In this document: positions 48,259 to 56,815 of the stretch, piece after piece
Numbering within the stretch: the first letter of the stretch is position 1
Layout of the letters: every line of letters starts with the position of its first letter
DNA from: Streptomyces sp. 2131.1
GTDB lineage: Bacteria > Actinomycetota > Actinomycetes > Streptomycetales > Streptomycetaceae
Reading direction: 5' to 3'
NCBI RefSeq assembly: GCF_900105515.1
Contig: NZ_FNSY01000001.1
Coordinates: 4,321,001 to 4,385,000, forward strand
Length of the DNA: 64,000 nucleotides
Program-made: the position numbers and the translations under genes
The notes under the pieces: generated by a model
Database searches by the model: none
What the model saw: only the letters and a program-made list of their open reading frames with translations
Told to the model about the DNA's origin: nothing

Positions 48259-51200
48259 ATGTCCGTGCACAGCCAATCAACGGCGCCGTACGCGGCCGCC
48301 GCCGCCCCCGAGTTCCCCCGGCATGTCGTCACCGCCGTGCTCGTCTCCCACGACGGCGCACGCTGGCTGCCCGACGTGCTCGCCGGGCTGCTCGGCCAGG
48401 AACGCCCCGTACAGAACGTCGTCGCCGCCGACACGGGCAGCGCCGACGACTCCGCGCGCCTGGTCACCGAGGCGCTCGGCGCCGACCGGGTCCTGCACCT
48501 CGCGCGGCGTACGAGCTTCGGCACCGCCGTCGACGAGGCGAGCCGCACGGCCGGCGTCCTCACCCCGGACGACCTGCCCTACCTGAAGCGGCCCAGCGGC
48601 TGGGACCCGGTCACCCGGACCTGGCACGACGAGGCGTACGAGATGCCCGAGCTGCCGCACGGCGAACCGGTGCAGTGGCTCTGGCTCCTCCACGACGACT
48701 GCGCGCCCGAGCCCGACGCGCTCGCCGAGATGCTGCGCGTCGTCGACAACGACCGGCACGCCGCGATCGTCGGCCCCAAGCTGCGCGGCTGGTACGACCG
48801 CCGCCAGCTCCTGGAGGTCGGCGTCTCCATCGCCAACAGCGGACGCCGCTGGACCGGCCTCGACCGCCGCGAGCAGGACCAGGGCCAGCACGACCAGGTC
48901 CGTACCGTCCTGTCCGTCTCCACCGCCGGCATGCTCGTCCGGCGAGACGTCTGGGAGGAGCTCGGCGGCTTCGACCGCAGGCTCCCGCTGATGCGCGACG
49001 ACGTCGACCTGTGCTGGCGCGCCCACATGGCGGGCCACCGGGTGCTCGTCGCCCCCGACGCCGTCCTGCGGCATGCCGAGGCCTCCGCGCGGGAACGCCG
49101 CCCCATCGACTGCGCCGGCCGCAATGTCGCCAGCCCGCACCGCGTGGACAAGGCGGGCGCCGTCTACACGATGCTCGTCAACGCCCGCGGCAAGAAGCTG
49201 CCCTGGGTCATGCTGCGGCTCGTCCTCGGCACCCTGCTCCGCACCCTCGCCTACCTCGTCGGCAAGGTCCCCGGCCAGGCGCTCGACGAGGTCACCGGCC
49301 TCCTGAGCACCCTGCTGCGCCCCGGCCGCATCCTCGCCGCCCGCCGCGCCCGCGGGAAGGGCGTGGTCGACGCCGCCGAACTGCGCGGCCTCTTCCCCGC
49401 CCCCGGCGCCACCGTGCGCGCGACCGTCGAACAGGTCGCCGGCAACTTCGGCGGCGGCTCCGACACCGACTCCGGCGGCTCCCGGCACGGCGCCGTGGAG
49501 TCCGGGCCCGGCGGCGACGACGCCGACTACCTGGAGATCGACCAGTTCGCCCGGCTGAAGAAGGTCGGCCGCAAGCCCGGACCGGTCCTCTTCGCCCTGC
49601 TGCTCCTGGTCTCCCTCGTCGCCTGCCGCGGCCTCATCGGCGGCGGCGCGCTGGCCGGCGGCGCCCTGCTGCCCGCCCCCGGAGACGTCTCCGACCTGTG
49701 GGGGCGCTACGCGGACGGCTGGCACACCGTCGGCACCGGCGGCACCTCCACCGCCCCTCCCTACCTCGCCGTGATCTCGGCGCTCTCCGCGCTCTTCCTC
49801 GGCTCCACCGGCTTCGCCCTCACCCTGCTGCTCGTCTGCTCGGTGCCGCTGGCCGGGCTCACCGCGTACTTCGTCACCCGCCCGCTGCTGCCCTCGCGGC
49901 TGCTGCGCGCCTGGGCGAGCATCGCGTACGCCTTCCTGCCCGCGGCGACCGGCGCCCTGGCGACCGGCCGCCTCGGCACCGCCGTCCTGGCCGTCCTGCT
50001 GCCGCTGATCGCCCGCACGGCCGTCTCCGCACACGGCATGCGGGCCAGCGGCAACGCCCGCGGCAGCTGGCGCGCCACCTGGGCGTACACCCTGCTCCTC
50101 ACTCTGGCGATGGCGTTCACGCCGATCGTGTGGCCGCTCGCCGTGGTCCTCGGCCTCGGCGTCCTCGCGCTGCGACGCGACGACATCACCGCGTACGGGC
50201 TCCGCTTCCTCGCCGCCGTCGGCACCCCGCTGCTCGTCCTCGCGCCCTGGTCGCTGTCGCTGCTGAGCAGCCCGTCCGCGTTCCTGAAGGAAGCCGGCCT
50301 GGAGACCGGTACGGGCTCCGCCTCCGCGCTGGACCTGCTCGGCATCAGCCCCGGAGGGCCGAAGGCCGCGGGCAGCGTCCTGCTCCTCGGCATCGTCCTC
50401 GCCGCGCTCGCCGCTCTGCTGCGGGGGGAGCGGCAGTTCGCCGTCCGCGCCGCCTGGGCGGCCGCGCTCGTGGCCCTGGCGTTCGCCGGGCTCGCCAACG
50501 GTTCGGGCTGGGCGGGCCCCGCCACCCTCGTCTACGGCGCCGCGCTCATCGCCGCCGCCCTGGTCGGCGCGGACGGCGCCCGCATCCGCGTCGCCGAACT
50601 CAGCTTCGGCTGGCGCCAGCCGGTCGCGGCCCTCATCGCCCTCGCGGCGGGCCTCGCCCCCGTGCTGGCCGCCGCCGGCTGGATGATCGGCGGCGCGGCC
50701 GGGCCGCTGGAGCGTCGCGACCCGGTCCAGGTGCCGGCGTTCGTCGCGGAGGAGAGCGGCACCCGCGACCAGCCGCGCACCCTGGTCCTGGGCGGCACCT
50801 CGTCCGCCTCCGTCGACTACACCCTCGTCCGCGGCTCCGGCGCCCGGCTCGGCGACGCCGAACTGGCCGCCGCGCAGGGCGGCAACAGCCACCTCGACAA
50901 AGTCGTCGCCAACCTGGTCGCCGGCTCCGGCGCCGACCAGGGCAGCCAGCTCAGCGGCTTCGCGATCCGTTACGTCCTCGTGCGCGACGGCGCCCCCAAG
51001 CAGATGAGCCGGGTGCTCGACGCGACCCCGGGTCTCAGCCGGCTCAGCCAGCTGGACGGCAGCGCCCTGTGGCGGGTGGACCGGCAGGTCGCCCGGATCA
51101 TGATCGTCCCGCCCGCCGCCGGCGACGAGCCGCTCCCGGTGGGCTCCCAGCCCGTCGAGGCGCACACCAAGATCCCGGCGGGCGGCGCCGGCCGGGTACT

Positions 51201-52056
51201 GCGGATCGCCGACGCCGCCGACCCCGGCTGGCAGGCCACGCTCGACGGCCGCGCGCTGACCGCCAAGACCGTCGACGGCTGGGCCCAGGGCTTCGAGCTC
51301 CCCGCCGAGGGCGGCACCCTGGACCTCACGTACGAGGCCCCTTTCACGCACACCGTGTGGATCTGGGCGCAGGTCGCGCTCGCCGTCGTCCTCGTGGTCA
51401 TGGCCCTCCCGGGCCGCCGCCGGGAGATCGACGACGACCTGCCCGAGGAGGCCGAGGCGGTCGCCGCCGAACCGGTCGCCGGTGAGGGCCGCCGTGCCCG
51501 CAGGCTGCGCGCGGCCGCCCTGGCCGAGGCCGAAGCGGGGGAGCAGGACGCGGAGGGCCTCCAGGAACAGGGCCTCCGGGAACAGGAGGAGACCGGCGAG
51601 CAGCCGGCGTACGTTCCCGCCCAGCAGGACCCGGAAACCGGACCGGCCCCCGAAGCCGCCCCGGAGAACGACGACAGCGTCTTCGTACCGCTGCAGCAGT
51701 ACGGCGAGTGGGACGCCCAGCAGGGCCAGTACCAGGACGCGGGCTACCAGCAGTACCAGGACGGCCAGTACCAGGAAGGGCCGTACCAGGGCGGCCAGTA
51801 CACCGAGGGCGGGCAGCAGCCGGACGCCGGCGGCTACGACCCGTACGGCTATCCGCAGTACCAGGAAGGCGGCCAGTACGCGGGCCCGTACGACCCGCCC
51901 GCGTACGACCCGCAGACCTACGACCAGAACGGGTACGGCCCCGAGGCCGGGCAGTACGGCGAGCAGCCCCCGTACGACCCGCAGAACCCCGAGAACCCCG
52001 CCCCGGGCCAGAACCCGTGGCCGACCGGTAACGCATCGCGAGGCGAGTCCGAGTGA
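48259..52056 (+). CDS. giant membrane family 2 glycosyltransferase with Q/Y/G-rich tail
   Basis: A 1265-residue protein. Residues 20-310 form a GT2 domain (VTAVLVSHDGARWLPDVLAG, WLWLLHDDCAPEPDALAEML, RRDVWEELGGFDRRLPLMRD, DVDLCWRAHMAGHRV). About a dozen membrane helices follow from 440 to 830. A large extracytoplasmic domain runs to about 1035, with a last helix near 1038-1055. The final ~210 residues are acidic and then Gln/Tyr/Gly/Pro-rich (DAQQGQYQDAGYQQYQDGQY) and disordered. A GTG 63 bases upstream is an alternative start. Likely roles are polymerising or exporting a surface glycan; the sugar is unknown. Confidence 0.85.
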   Translation: MSVHSQSTAPYAAAAAPEFPRHVVTAVLVSHDGARWLPDVLAGLLGQERPVQNVVAADTGSADDSARLVTEALGADRVLHLARRTSFGTAVDEASRTAGVLTPDDLPYLKRPSGWDPVTRTWHDEAYEMPELPHGEPVQWLWLLHDDCAPEPDALAEMLRVVDNDRHAAIVGPKLRGWYDRRQLLEVGVSIANSGRRWTGLDRREQDQGQHDQVRTVLSVSTAGMLVRRDVWEELGGFDRRLPLMRDDVDLCWRAHMAGHRVLVAPDAVLRHAEASARERRPIDCAGRNVASPHRVDKAGAVYTMLVNARGKKLPWVMLRLVLGTLLRTLAYLVGKVPGQALDEVTGLLSTLLRPGRILAARRARGKGVVDAAELRGLFPAPGATVRATVEQVAGNFGGGSDTDSGGSRHGAVESGPGGDDADYLEIDQFARLKKVGRKPGPVLFALLLLVSLVACRGLIGGGALAGGALLPAPGDVSDLWGRYADGWHTVGTGGTSTAPPYLAVISALSALFLGSTGFALTLLLVCSVPLAGLTAYFVTRPLLPSRLLRAWASIAYAFLPAATGALATGRLGTAVLAVLLPLIARTAVSAHGMRASGNARGSWRATWAYTLLLTLAMAFTPIVWPLAVVLGLGVLALRRDDITAYGLRFLAAVGTPLLVLAPWSLSLLSSPSAFLKEAGLETGTGSASALDLLGISPGGPKAAGSVLLLGIVLAALAALLRGERQFAVRAAWAAALVALAFAGLANGSGWAGPATLVYGAALIAAALVGADGARIRVAELSFGWRQPVAALIALAAGLAPVLAAAGWMIGGAAGPLERRDPVQVPAFVAEESGTRDQPRTLVLGGTSSASVDYTLVRGSGARLGDAELAAAQGGNSHLDKVVANLVAGSGADQGSQLSGFAIRYVLVRDGAPKQMSRVLDATPGLSRLSQLDGSALWRVDRQVARIMIVPPAAGDEPLPVGSQPVEAHTKIPAGGAGRVLRIADAADPGWQATLDGRALTAKTVDGWAQGFELPAEGGTLDLTYEAPFTHTVWIWAQVALAVVLVVMALPGRRREIDDDLPEEAEAVAAEPVAGEGRRARRLRAAALAEAEAGEQDAEGLQEQGLREQEETGEQPAYVPAQQDPETGPAPEAAPENDDSVFVPLQQYGEWDAQQGQYQDAGYQQYQDGQYQEGPYQGGQYTEGGQQPDAGGYDPYGYPQYQEGGQYAGPYDPPAYDPQTYDQNGYGPEAGQYGEQPPYDPQNPENPAPGQNPWPTGNASRGESE

Positions 52057-53603
52057 AGTCCACCAGCAGCCTGTCCCTCATCGCCGGGGCGGTCGCCCTG
52101 GCCGCAGTCACCGGCTTCGCCGCGGTCAACGTTCCGGACGGCGGCGGCACGACGGAGGCGAAAACGGCCGCGCGGCTGCCCGTCGAACGCACCAGCCTGC
52201 TCTGCCCGGCCCCCGGCCTCTCCGACCTCTCGGAGACGGCGTACACGGCCTACACGCCGCCGGGCGGGAGCGGCGGTTCGGCCACCGCCGGCGAGGCCGC
52301 GCTGGTGTCGTCCGCGAAGGACGAGGCCGCAACGGACGAGAAGTCCGATGAAAAGGACAAGAAGGACAAGAAGAAGAGCAAGAAGGACAAGGAAGCGGAC
52401 AAGAACAAGCCGGTCGTCTCCCTCAAGGAGCCCGGCAAGCCAGCCACCGGCGAGGCGTCGGGTGCGGACTCGCCCGCGCTCGTCGGCACCGCCACGGGCC
52501 GTCTCGCACCCGGCTGGACCGCCCAGCAGACCACCACCATCGAGGCGGGCGACGGACGCGGCCTCCTCGGCATCAGCTGCACCGCGCCGGACACCGACTT
52601 CTGGTTCCCGGCGGCCAGCACCGCCAAGTCCCGCGAGGACTACGTCCACCTCACCAACCCGGACGACACCGCAGCCGTCGCCGACATCGAGCTGTACGGC
52701 CCGGACGGCACCCTCAAGTCGGACGTCGGCGAGGGCATCACGGTCCCGGCGGGCTCCGGCGTACGTGTCCTGATCTCGACGCTCACGAGCAAGGCCGCCG
52801 ACGACGTGACCGTCCACGTCACCACCCGTACCGGCCGGGTCGGCGCCGCGGTCAGGACGGCTGACGAGACCACCGGCAGCGACTGGCTCCCCGCCTCCGC
52901 CGAACCGGCGGGCACGCTCGTGCTCCCCGGCATCCCGGCGGACGCCACCTCCGTACGCCTGGTGGCCTTCGCCCCCGGCGACGACGACGCCGACCTCACG
53001 CTGAAGCTGCTCGGCAAGAGCGGCGCGATCACCCCGGCCGGTCACGAGGAACTGCACGTCAAGTCGAACATGACGGCCGGAATCGACCTGAAGGACGTCA
53101 CCCGCGGAGAGGCCGGCTCGCTGATGCTGGTGCCCTCCGAGAAGGGCAGGGCGACCCTGGTCGTCGCCGCCCTTCGGGTGGTCCGGGGCAAGGGCGCCGA
53201 CCAGGAGGTCGGCTACATCCCGGCGACCGGCCCGGTGGGCGCGCGCGCGACCGTCGCCGACAACCGGTCCAAGGGCTCGGTCCTCTCGCTCACCGCCCCC
53301 GGCGCCGCCGGCACGGTCAAGGTCACCGCGTCGGCGGGCAGCGGAGGCGGTACGCCGGTCAGCAAGACGTACAAGGTCGCGGCCGGCACCACCATGGCGG
53401 TCACCCCGCCCGTGCCCCAGGGACTCAAGGGCACCTACGCCCTGACGGTCGAGACCCTGTCGGGCGGCCCGGTCCACGCCGCGCGCACGCTCACGGTGAA
53501 GGTGGACGGCATCCAGATGTTCACAGTCCAGACCCTGTCGGACGACCAGGGCACGGTGGAGGTCCCGGCGGCCCGGCAGGACCTGTCCGTACTCGACGAC
53601 TGA
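52053..53603 (+). CDS. DUF5719 family secreted/membrane-anchored protein
   Basis: A 516-residue protein with an N-terminal signal or anchor helix (LSLIAGAVALAAVTGFAAVN). A Lys/Asp/Glu-rich linker (near 95-120) follows, then beta-rich domains of the DUF5719 type (DFWFPAASTAKSREDYVHLT, ADIELYGPDGTLK, GSGVRVLISTLTS). The GTG at 52053 overlaps the glycosyltransferase stop by four bases, so both are made together. It probably supports the giant glycosyltransferase outside the membrane. No enzymatic motif is seen. Confidence 0.82.
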   Translation: MKSTSSLSLIAGAVALAAVTGFAAVNVPDGGGTTEAKTAARLPVERTSLLCPAPGLSDLSETAYTAYTPPGGSGGSATAGEAALVSSAKDEAATDEKSDEKDKKDKKKSKKDKEADKNKPVVSLKEPGKPATGEASGADSPALVGTATGRLAPGWTAQQTTTIEAGDGRGLLGISCTAPDTDFWFPAASTAKSREDYVHLTNPDDTAAVADIELYGPDGTLKSDVGEGITVPAGSGVRVLISTLTSKAADDVTVHVTTRTGRVGAAVRTADETTGSDWLPASAEPAGTLVLPGIPADATSVRLVAFAPGDDDADLTLKLLGKSGAITPAGHEELHVKSNMTAGIDLKDVTRGEAGSLMLVPSEKGRATLVVAALRVVRGKGADQEVGYIPATGPVGARATVADNRSKGSVLSLTAPGAAGTVKVTASAGSGGGTPVSKTYKVAAGTTMAVTPPVPQGLKGTYALTVETLSGGPVHAARTLTVKVDGIQMFTVQTLSDDQGTVEVPAARQDLSVLDD

Positions 53604-53618
53604 GGGCGGCCCCCGCCG

Positions 53619-54047
53619 TCACTCCTGCCCATAGCGGGGGTCGACTGACTCGGGGGCCAGGCCCAGCAGCTCGGCGACCTGCTCGACGACGATCTCGTGG
53701 ATGAGCAGGGCGCGCTCGTCACGGCTCTTGGTACGGAGCTCGACCGGACGCCGGTAGACGGAGATCTGGGCGGGCCGGCCCTTCCCGGCCGGGACCGCGT
53801 TGCCCAGCGGAACGGCGTCCTCCGCCGTCTCCGGCACCTCCAGGACGACGAAGTCGACCTCCGCCAGCTGGGGCCAGCGCCGCTCCAGCCGCTCGACGGA
53901 GTCCTGGACGAGATCGCGGAAGCCGTCCGCACGGCTCGTCGACAGCGGCACCTGCGGCGGGGCCACGGGCCCGCGCATACCGCGGCCGTGTCGGTCGCGG
54001 CGCCGCGGACGGGGCTCGGACGGGCGGGGCGGTACGGAGCTGTCCAT
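53619..54047 (-). CDS. minimal zincin-like metallopeptidase family protein
   Basis: A 142-residue protein of the family annotated as metallopeptidase (mycobacterial Rv3259 type). A basic Arg/Pro-rich N-terminus (about 1-35) precedes the fold RADGFRDLVQDSVERLERRW, FVVLEVPETAED and LIHEIVVEQVAELLGL. The expected HExxH is HEIVVE, with the second His replaced by Glu. An active zinc site is therefore doubtful, though Glu may act as a ligand. ATG 54047 follows a GTG by one codon. It ends 15 bp from the convergent DUF5719 gene. Confidence 0.8.
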   Translation of the reverse strand: MDSSVPPRPSEPRPRRRDRHGRGMRGPVAPPQVPLSTSRADGFRDLVQDSVERLERRWPQLAEVDFVVLEVPETAEDAVPLGNAVPAGKGRPAQISVYRRPVELRTKSRDERALLIHEIVVEQVAELLGLAPESVDPRYGQE

Positions 54048-54368
54048 CACCGACGCAGCCTAACGCCCCCGGGCCCGTCGGGCCGGAGGCCGAGCGGGCG
54101 CGCGCAACCCTGTCCGGACTTGAGCGATCCGGCCACACGAGAGCCCGTTTCCGGCCCCGCTCCGGACCGCCGGGCCCGCGCCTTGTGAACGGTTCGCTCC
54201 ACATCGGTGACCGGAACCATTGCCGTCAAGGCGCTCTCCCCCTCCTCCCGTGCAGGTCAGGCGAGTTGCCCCGGGGCAGTATGTGCCGAAGGTCACAGGG
54301 CGACACGGAGGGGTGAGCCGGGGGAGAGTCGTCGCAGCCCGCTCAAGAGTGCGGTACCGTCCAACATC
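54048..54368. other. 321-bp divergent intergenic region
   Basis: No gene is supported. It holds the promoters of the metallopeptidase and DUF3499 genes. TACCGT (54355-54360) eight bases before GTG 54369 may be the -10 of a near-leaderless DUF3499 mRNA. No strong palindrome stands out. Confidence 0.45.
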
Positions 54369-54746
54369 GTGAGCCCTGTACGTCGCTGTTCGCGCACCGC
54401 GTGCGGCCGCCCTGCCGTCGCGACACTGACGTACGTCTATGCCGACTCGACTGCGGTCCTCGGCCCGCTCGCCACCTACGCCGAGCCCCACTGCTACGAC
54501 CTCTGTGCCGAGCACAGCGAGCGCCTGACCGCGCCACGGGGCTGGGAAGTCGTCCGACTCTCCGACCCCTCCGCGCCCAGCCGCCCCAGCGGCGACGACC
54601 TGGAGGCGCTGGCCAACGCGGTACGCGAGGCCGCGCGCCCGCAGGAGCGCGGCGACGGCACCCGGGGCGGCGGCCCGCGCACGGCCGACCCGATGGAGGT
54701 CGCCCGCCGGGGCCACCTCCGCGTCCTGCGCTCACCCGACTCCTGA
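54369..54746 (+). CDS. DUF3499 family protein
   Basis: A 125-residue protein. CSRTACGRPAVATLTYVYADS and HCYDLCAEHSERLTAPRGWE carry two CxxxxC/CxxxC-type pairs that suggest zinc binding, in the order seen in actinobacterial DUF3499 proteins. The second half is disordered. It lies between the metallopeptidase and manB, as in mycobacteria (Rv3258c), and is 59 bp upstream of manB. The function is unknown. Confidence 0.87.
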   Translation: MSPVRRCSRTACGRPAVATLTYVYADSTAVLGPLATYAEPHCYDLCAEHSERLTAPRGWEVVRLSDPSAPSRPSGDDLEALANAVREAARPQERGDGTRGGGPRTADPMEVARRGHLRVLRSPDS

Positions 54747-54805
54747 GGGACGGCCGGCCGCCGGGTAGTTTGGCGGTCCGAAGAAACCCCCAGGAGGCCC
54801 GGCCC

Positions 54806-56170
54806 GTGACCGCAGACCTGTCGCAGCTCGTGAAGGCGTACGACGTGCGCGGAGTCGTGCCCGACCAGTGGGACGAGGAGCTGGCCGAACTCTTCGGGGC
54901 GGCGTTCGTCCAGGTGACCGGCGCGGACGCCATCGTCATCGGCCACGACATGCGCCCCACGTCCCCCGCCCTGTCCGGGGCCTTCGCACGGGGCGCGGCG
55001 GGACGGGGCGCCGACGTCACGATGATCGGCCTCTGCTCGACGGACCAGCTGTACTACGCCTCCGGGGCCATGGACCTGCCGGGCGCGATGTTCACGGCGT
55101 CGCACAACCCGGCGCGGTACAACGGCATCAAGATGTGCCGGGCGGGCGCGGCACCGGTCGGCCAGGACACGGGCCTGGCCGAGATCCGCGCGCTGGCCGA
55201 GGAGTGGTCCGAGAAGGGCGCCCCCGAACCGGTCGCGACGCCGGGGACGGTCACCGGGCGCGACACCCTCACGGACTACGCCGCCCACCTGCTCTCCCTG
55301 GTGGACCTGACGGAGATCCGTCCCCTGAAGGTCGTCGTGGACGCCGGCAACGGCATGGGCGGCCACACGGTCCCCACGGTCTTCGCCGGACTGCCCGTGG
55401 ACCTCGTCCCGATGTACTTCGAGCTCGACGGCACCTTCCCGAACCACGAGGCCAACCCCCTCGACCCGGCCAACATCGTCGACCTCCAGGCCCGCGTCGT
55501 GGCCGAGGGTGCCGACCTGGGCCTGGCCTTCGACGGCGACGCGGACCGCTGCTTCGTGGTGGACGAACGCGGCGAGGGCGTCTCCCCGTCGGCGATCACC
55601 GCCCTGGTCGCGGCCCGCGAACTGGCCCGCAACGGCGGCCGGGGCACGATCATCCACAACCTGATCACGTCCCACTCCGTCCCCGAGGTCGTACGCGAAC
55701 ACGGCGGCACCCCCGTCCGCACCAGGGTCGGCCACTCCTTCATCAAGGCCGAGATGGCCGCCCACGGCGCGATCTTCGGCGGTGAGCACTCCGCCCACTA
55801 CTACTTCCGCGACTTCTGGAACGCCGATACGGGCATGCTCGCCGCCCTCCACGTCCTCGCCGCCCTCGGCGGCCAGGACGACCCCCTCTCCGCCCTGGTC
55901 GCCCAGTACGACCGCTACGCCGCCTCCGGCGAGATCAACTCCACGGTCGACGACCAGACCGCCCGCACCGCCGAGGTCAGGACCGCCTTCACCACCCGCG
56001 AGAACGCCACCACGGACACCTTGGACGGCCTCACGGTGACCACCCCCACCTGGTGGTTCAACCTCCGCCCGTCGAACACGGAACCGCTGCTGCGGCTGAA
56101 CGTGGAGGCGAAGGACGAGAAGACGATGAGGTCGGTGAGGGACGAGGTGCTGAGGCTGATCAGGGACTAG
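54806..56170 (+). CDS. manB: phosphomannomutase/phosphoglucomutase
   Basis: A 454-residue alpha-D-phosphohexomutase. The phosphoserine is S100 in FTASHNPARYNG. The metal loop is FDGDADRCFVVDE near 242-248, the sugar loop GGEHSAHYYFRDFW and the phosphate loop RPSNTEPLLRLN near 430. It interconverts mannose-6-P and mannose-1-P, between ManA and the GDP-mannose pyrophosphorylase. AGGAGG precedes GTG 54806. It follows DUF3499, and a repeat array begins 17 bp after its stop. Confidence 0.93.
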   Translation: MTADLSQLVKAYDVRGVVPDQWDEELAELFGAAFVQVTGADAIVIGHDMRPTSPALSGAFARGAAGRGADVTMIGLCSTDQLYYASGAMDLPGAMFTASHNPARYNGIKMCRAGAAPVGQDTGLAEIRALAEEWSEKGAPEPVATPGTVTGRDTLTDYAAHLLSLVDLTEIRPLKVVVDAGNGMGGHTVPTVFAGLPVDLVPMYFELDGTFPNHEANPLDPANIVDLQARVVAEGADLGLAFDGDADRCFVVDERGEGVSPSAITALVAARELARNGGRGTIIHNLITSHSVPEVVREHGGTPVRTRVGHSFIKAEMAAHGAIFGGEHSAHYYFRDFWNADTGMLAALHVLAALGGQDDPLSALVAQYDRYAASGEINSTVDDQTARTAEVRTAFTTRENATTDTLDGLTVTTPTWWFNLRPSNTEPLLRLNVEAKDEKTMRSVRDEVLRLIRD

Positions 56171-56186
56171 GAGGCGCCGCGCCTTC

Positions 56187-56362
56187 CAGCCCCTCCGGCG
56201 TTTGAGGAGTGAGGCGGGGGGCAGAGCCCCGAATCCGGTCCGCGCCTTTCAGCCCCTCCGGCGTTTGAGGAGCGGGGCGGCGGGACAGAGCCCCGAATCC
56301 GGCCCGTCCCCCTCCAGCCCCTCCGGCGTTTGAGGAGCGGGGCCCGGGGCGGAGCCCCGGTT
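56187..56362 (+). repeat. three-copy ~64-bp intergenic repeat array
   Basis: CAGCCCCTCCGGCGTTTGAG plus GAG starts at 56187, 56250 and 56315 (spacing 63 and 65 bp). After each come a G-rich tract and a GCAGAGCCCCGAATCCGG-type half that can pair into short hairpins. It is related to the elements at 19861, 32268 and 43775. It fills the gap after manB and probably provides its terminator. A final GGGGCGGAGCCCC hairpin is at 56346-56358. Confidence 0.85.
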
Positions 56363-56514
56363 TCGGGAAGGGGCGGGTAGGGGACAAGGCCCGCCGCAGG
56401 CGCCCCGCCCACCCCGGCGCCCCGCCACAAGGGCGTCCCACCCCACCCCGGCGGTAGGCTGACCCCGCCCCCACAAGGGCCCCAGCACACCACACTCGCC
56501 CGAAGGGACACCCC

Positions 56515-56697
56515 ATGCCGCTCGAAGCCGGCCTCCTGGAGATCCTGGCCTGCCCGGCCTGCCACGCCCCCCTGGACGACCGGACGGCAGCCGACACCCC
56601 GGAACTCGTCTGCACCGGCGCCGACTGCGGCCTCGCCTACCCGGTCCGGGACGGCATCCCCGTACTCCTCGTCGACGAGGCCCGCCGCCCGGCGTAA
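56515..56697 (+). CDS. Trm112 family zinc-ribbon protein
   Basis: A 60-residue protein: LLEILACPACHAPL carries the first CxxC, VCTGADCGLAYPVRDGIPVL the second Cys pair and the Trm112 end. AAGGGA precedes the ATG. Trm112-type proteins activate methyltransferases, but in actinobacteria this copy sits among sugar-nucleotide genes, and its role there is unclear. Confidence 0.88.
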   Translation: MPLEAGLLEILACPACHAPLDDRTAADTPELVCTGADCGLAYPVRDGIPVLLVDEARRPA

Positions 56698-56740
56698 ACC
56701 GGCGAACCCGTAAACCGGCGAACCCGCGAACCGGCGAACC
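56694..56740 (+). repeat. 16-bp tandem repeat after trm112
   Basis: GTAAACCGGCGAACCC occurs at 56694-56709 and 56710-56725, with a shortened GCGAACCGGCGAACCC-like copy to 56740. The first copy includes the stop codon of the Trm112 gene. Confidence 0.75.
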
Positions 56741-56815
56741 CGCCGAACCGCACCCCGGCGTACCCGCCCCACACCGCACCAGCCGGTGAGCGGCACGTGA
56801 TCGGAGGACCGCCCC

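Noticed and set aside
48277..51351. 1000-codon leftward open frame opposite the giant glycosyltransferase
   Set aside because: It is an antisense shadow: a Gly/Arg/Glu-rich product with no domain, while the rightward frame has GT2 motifs and membrane helices.
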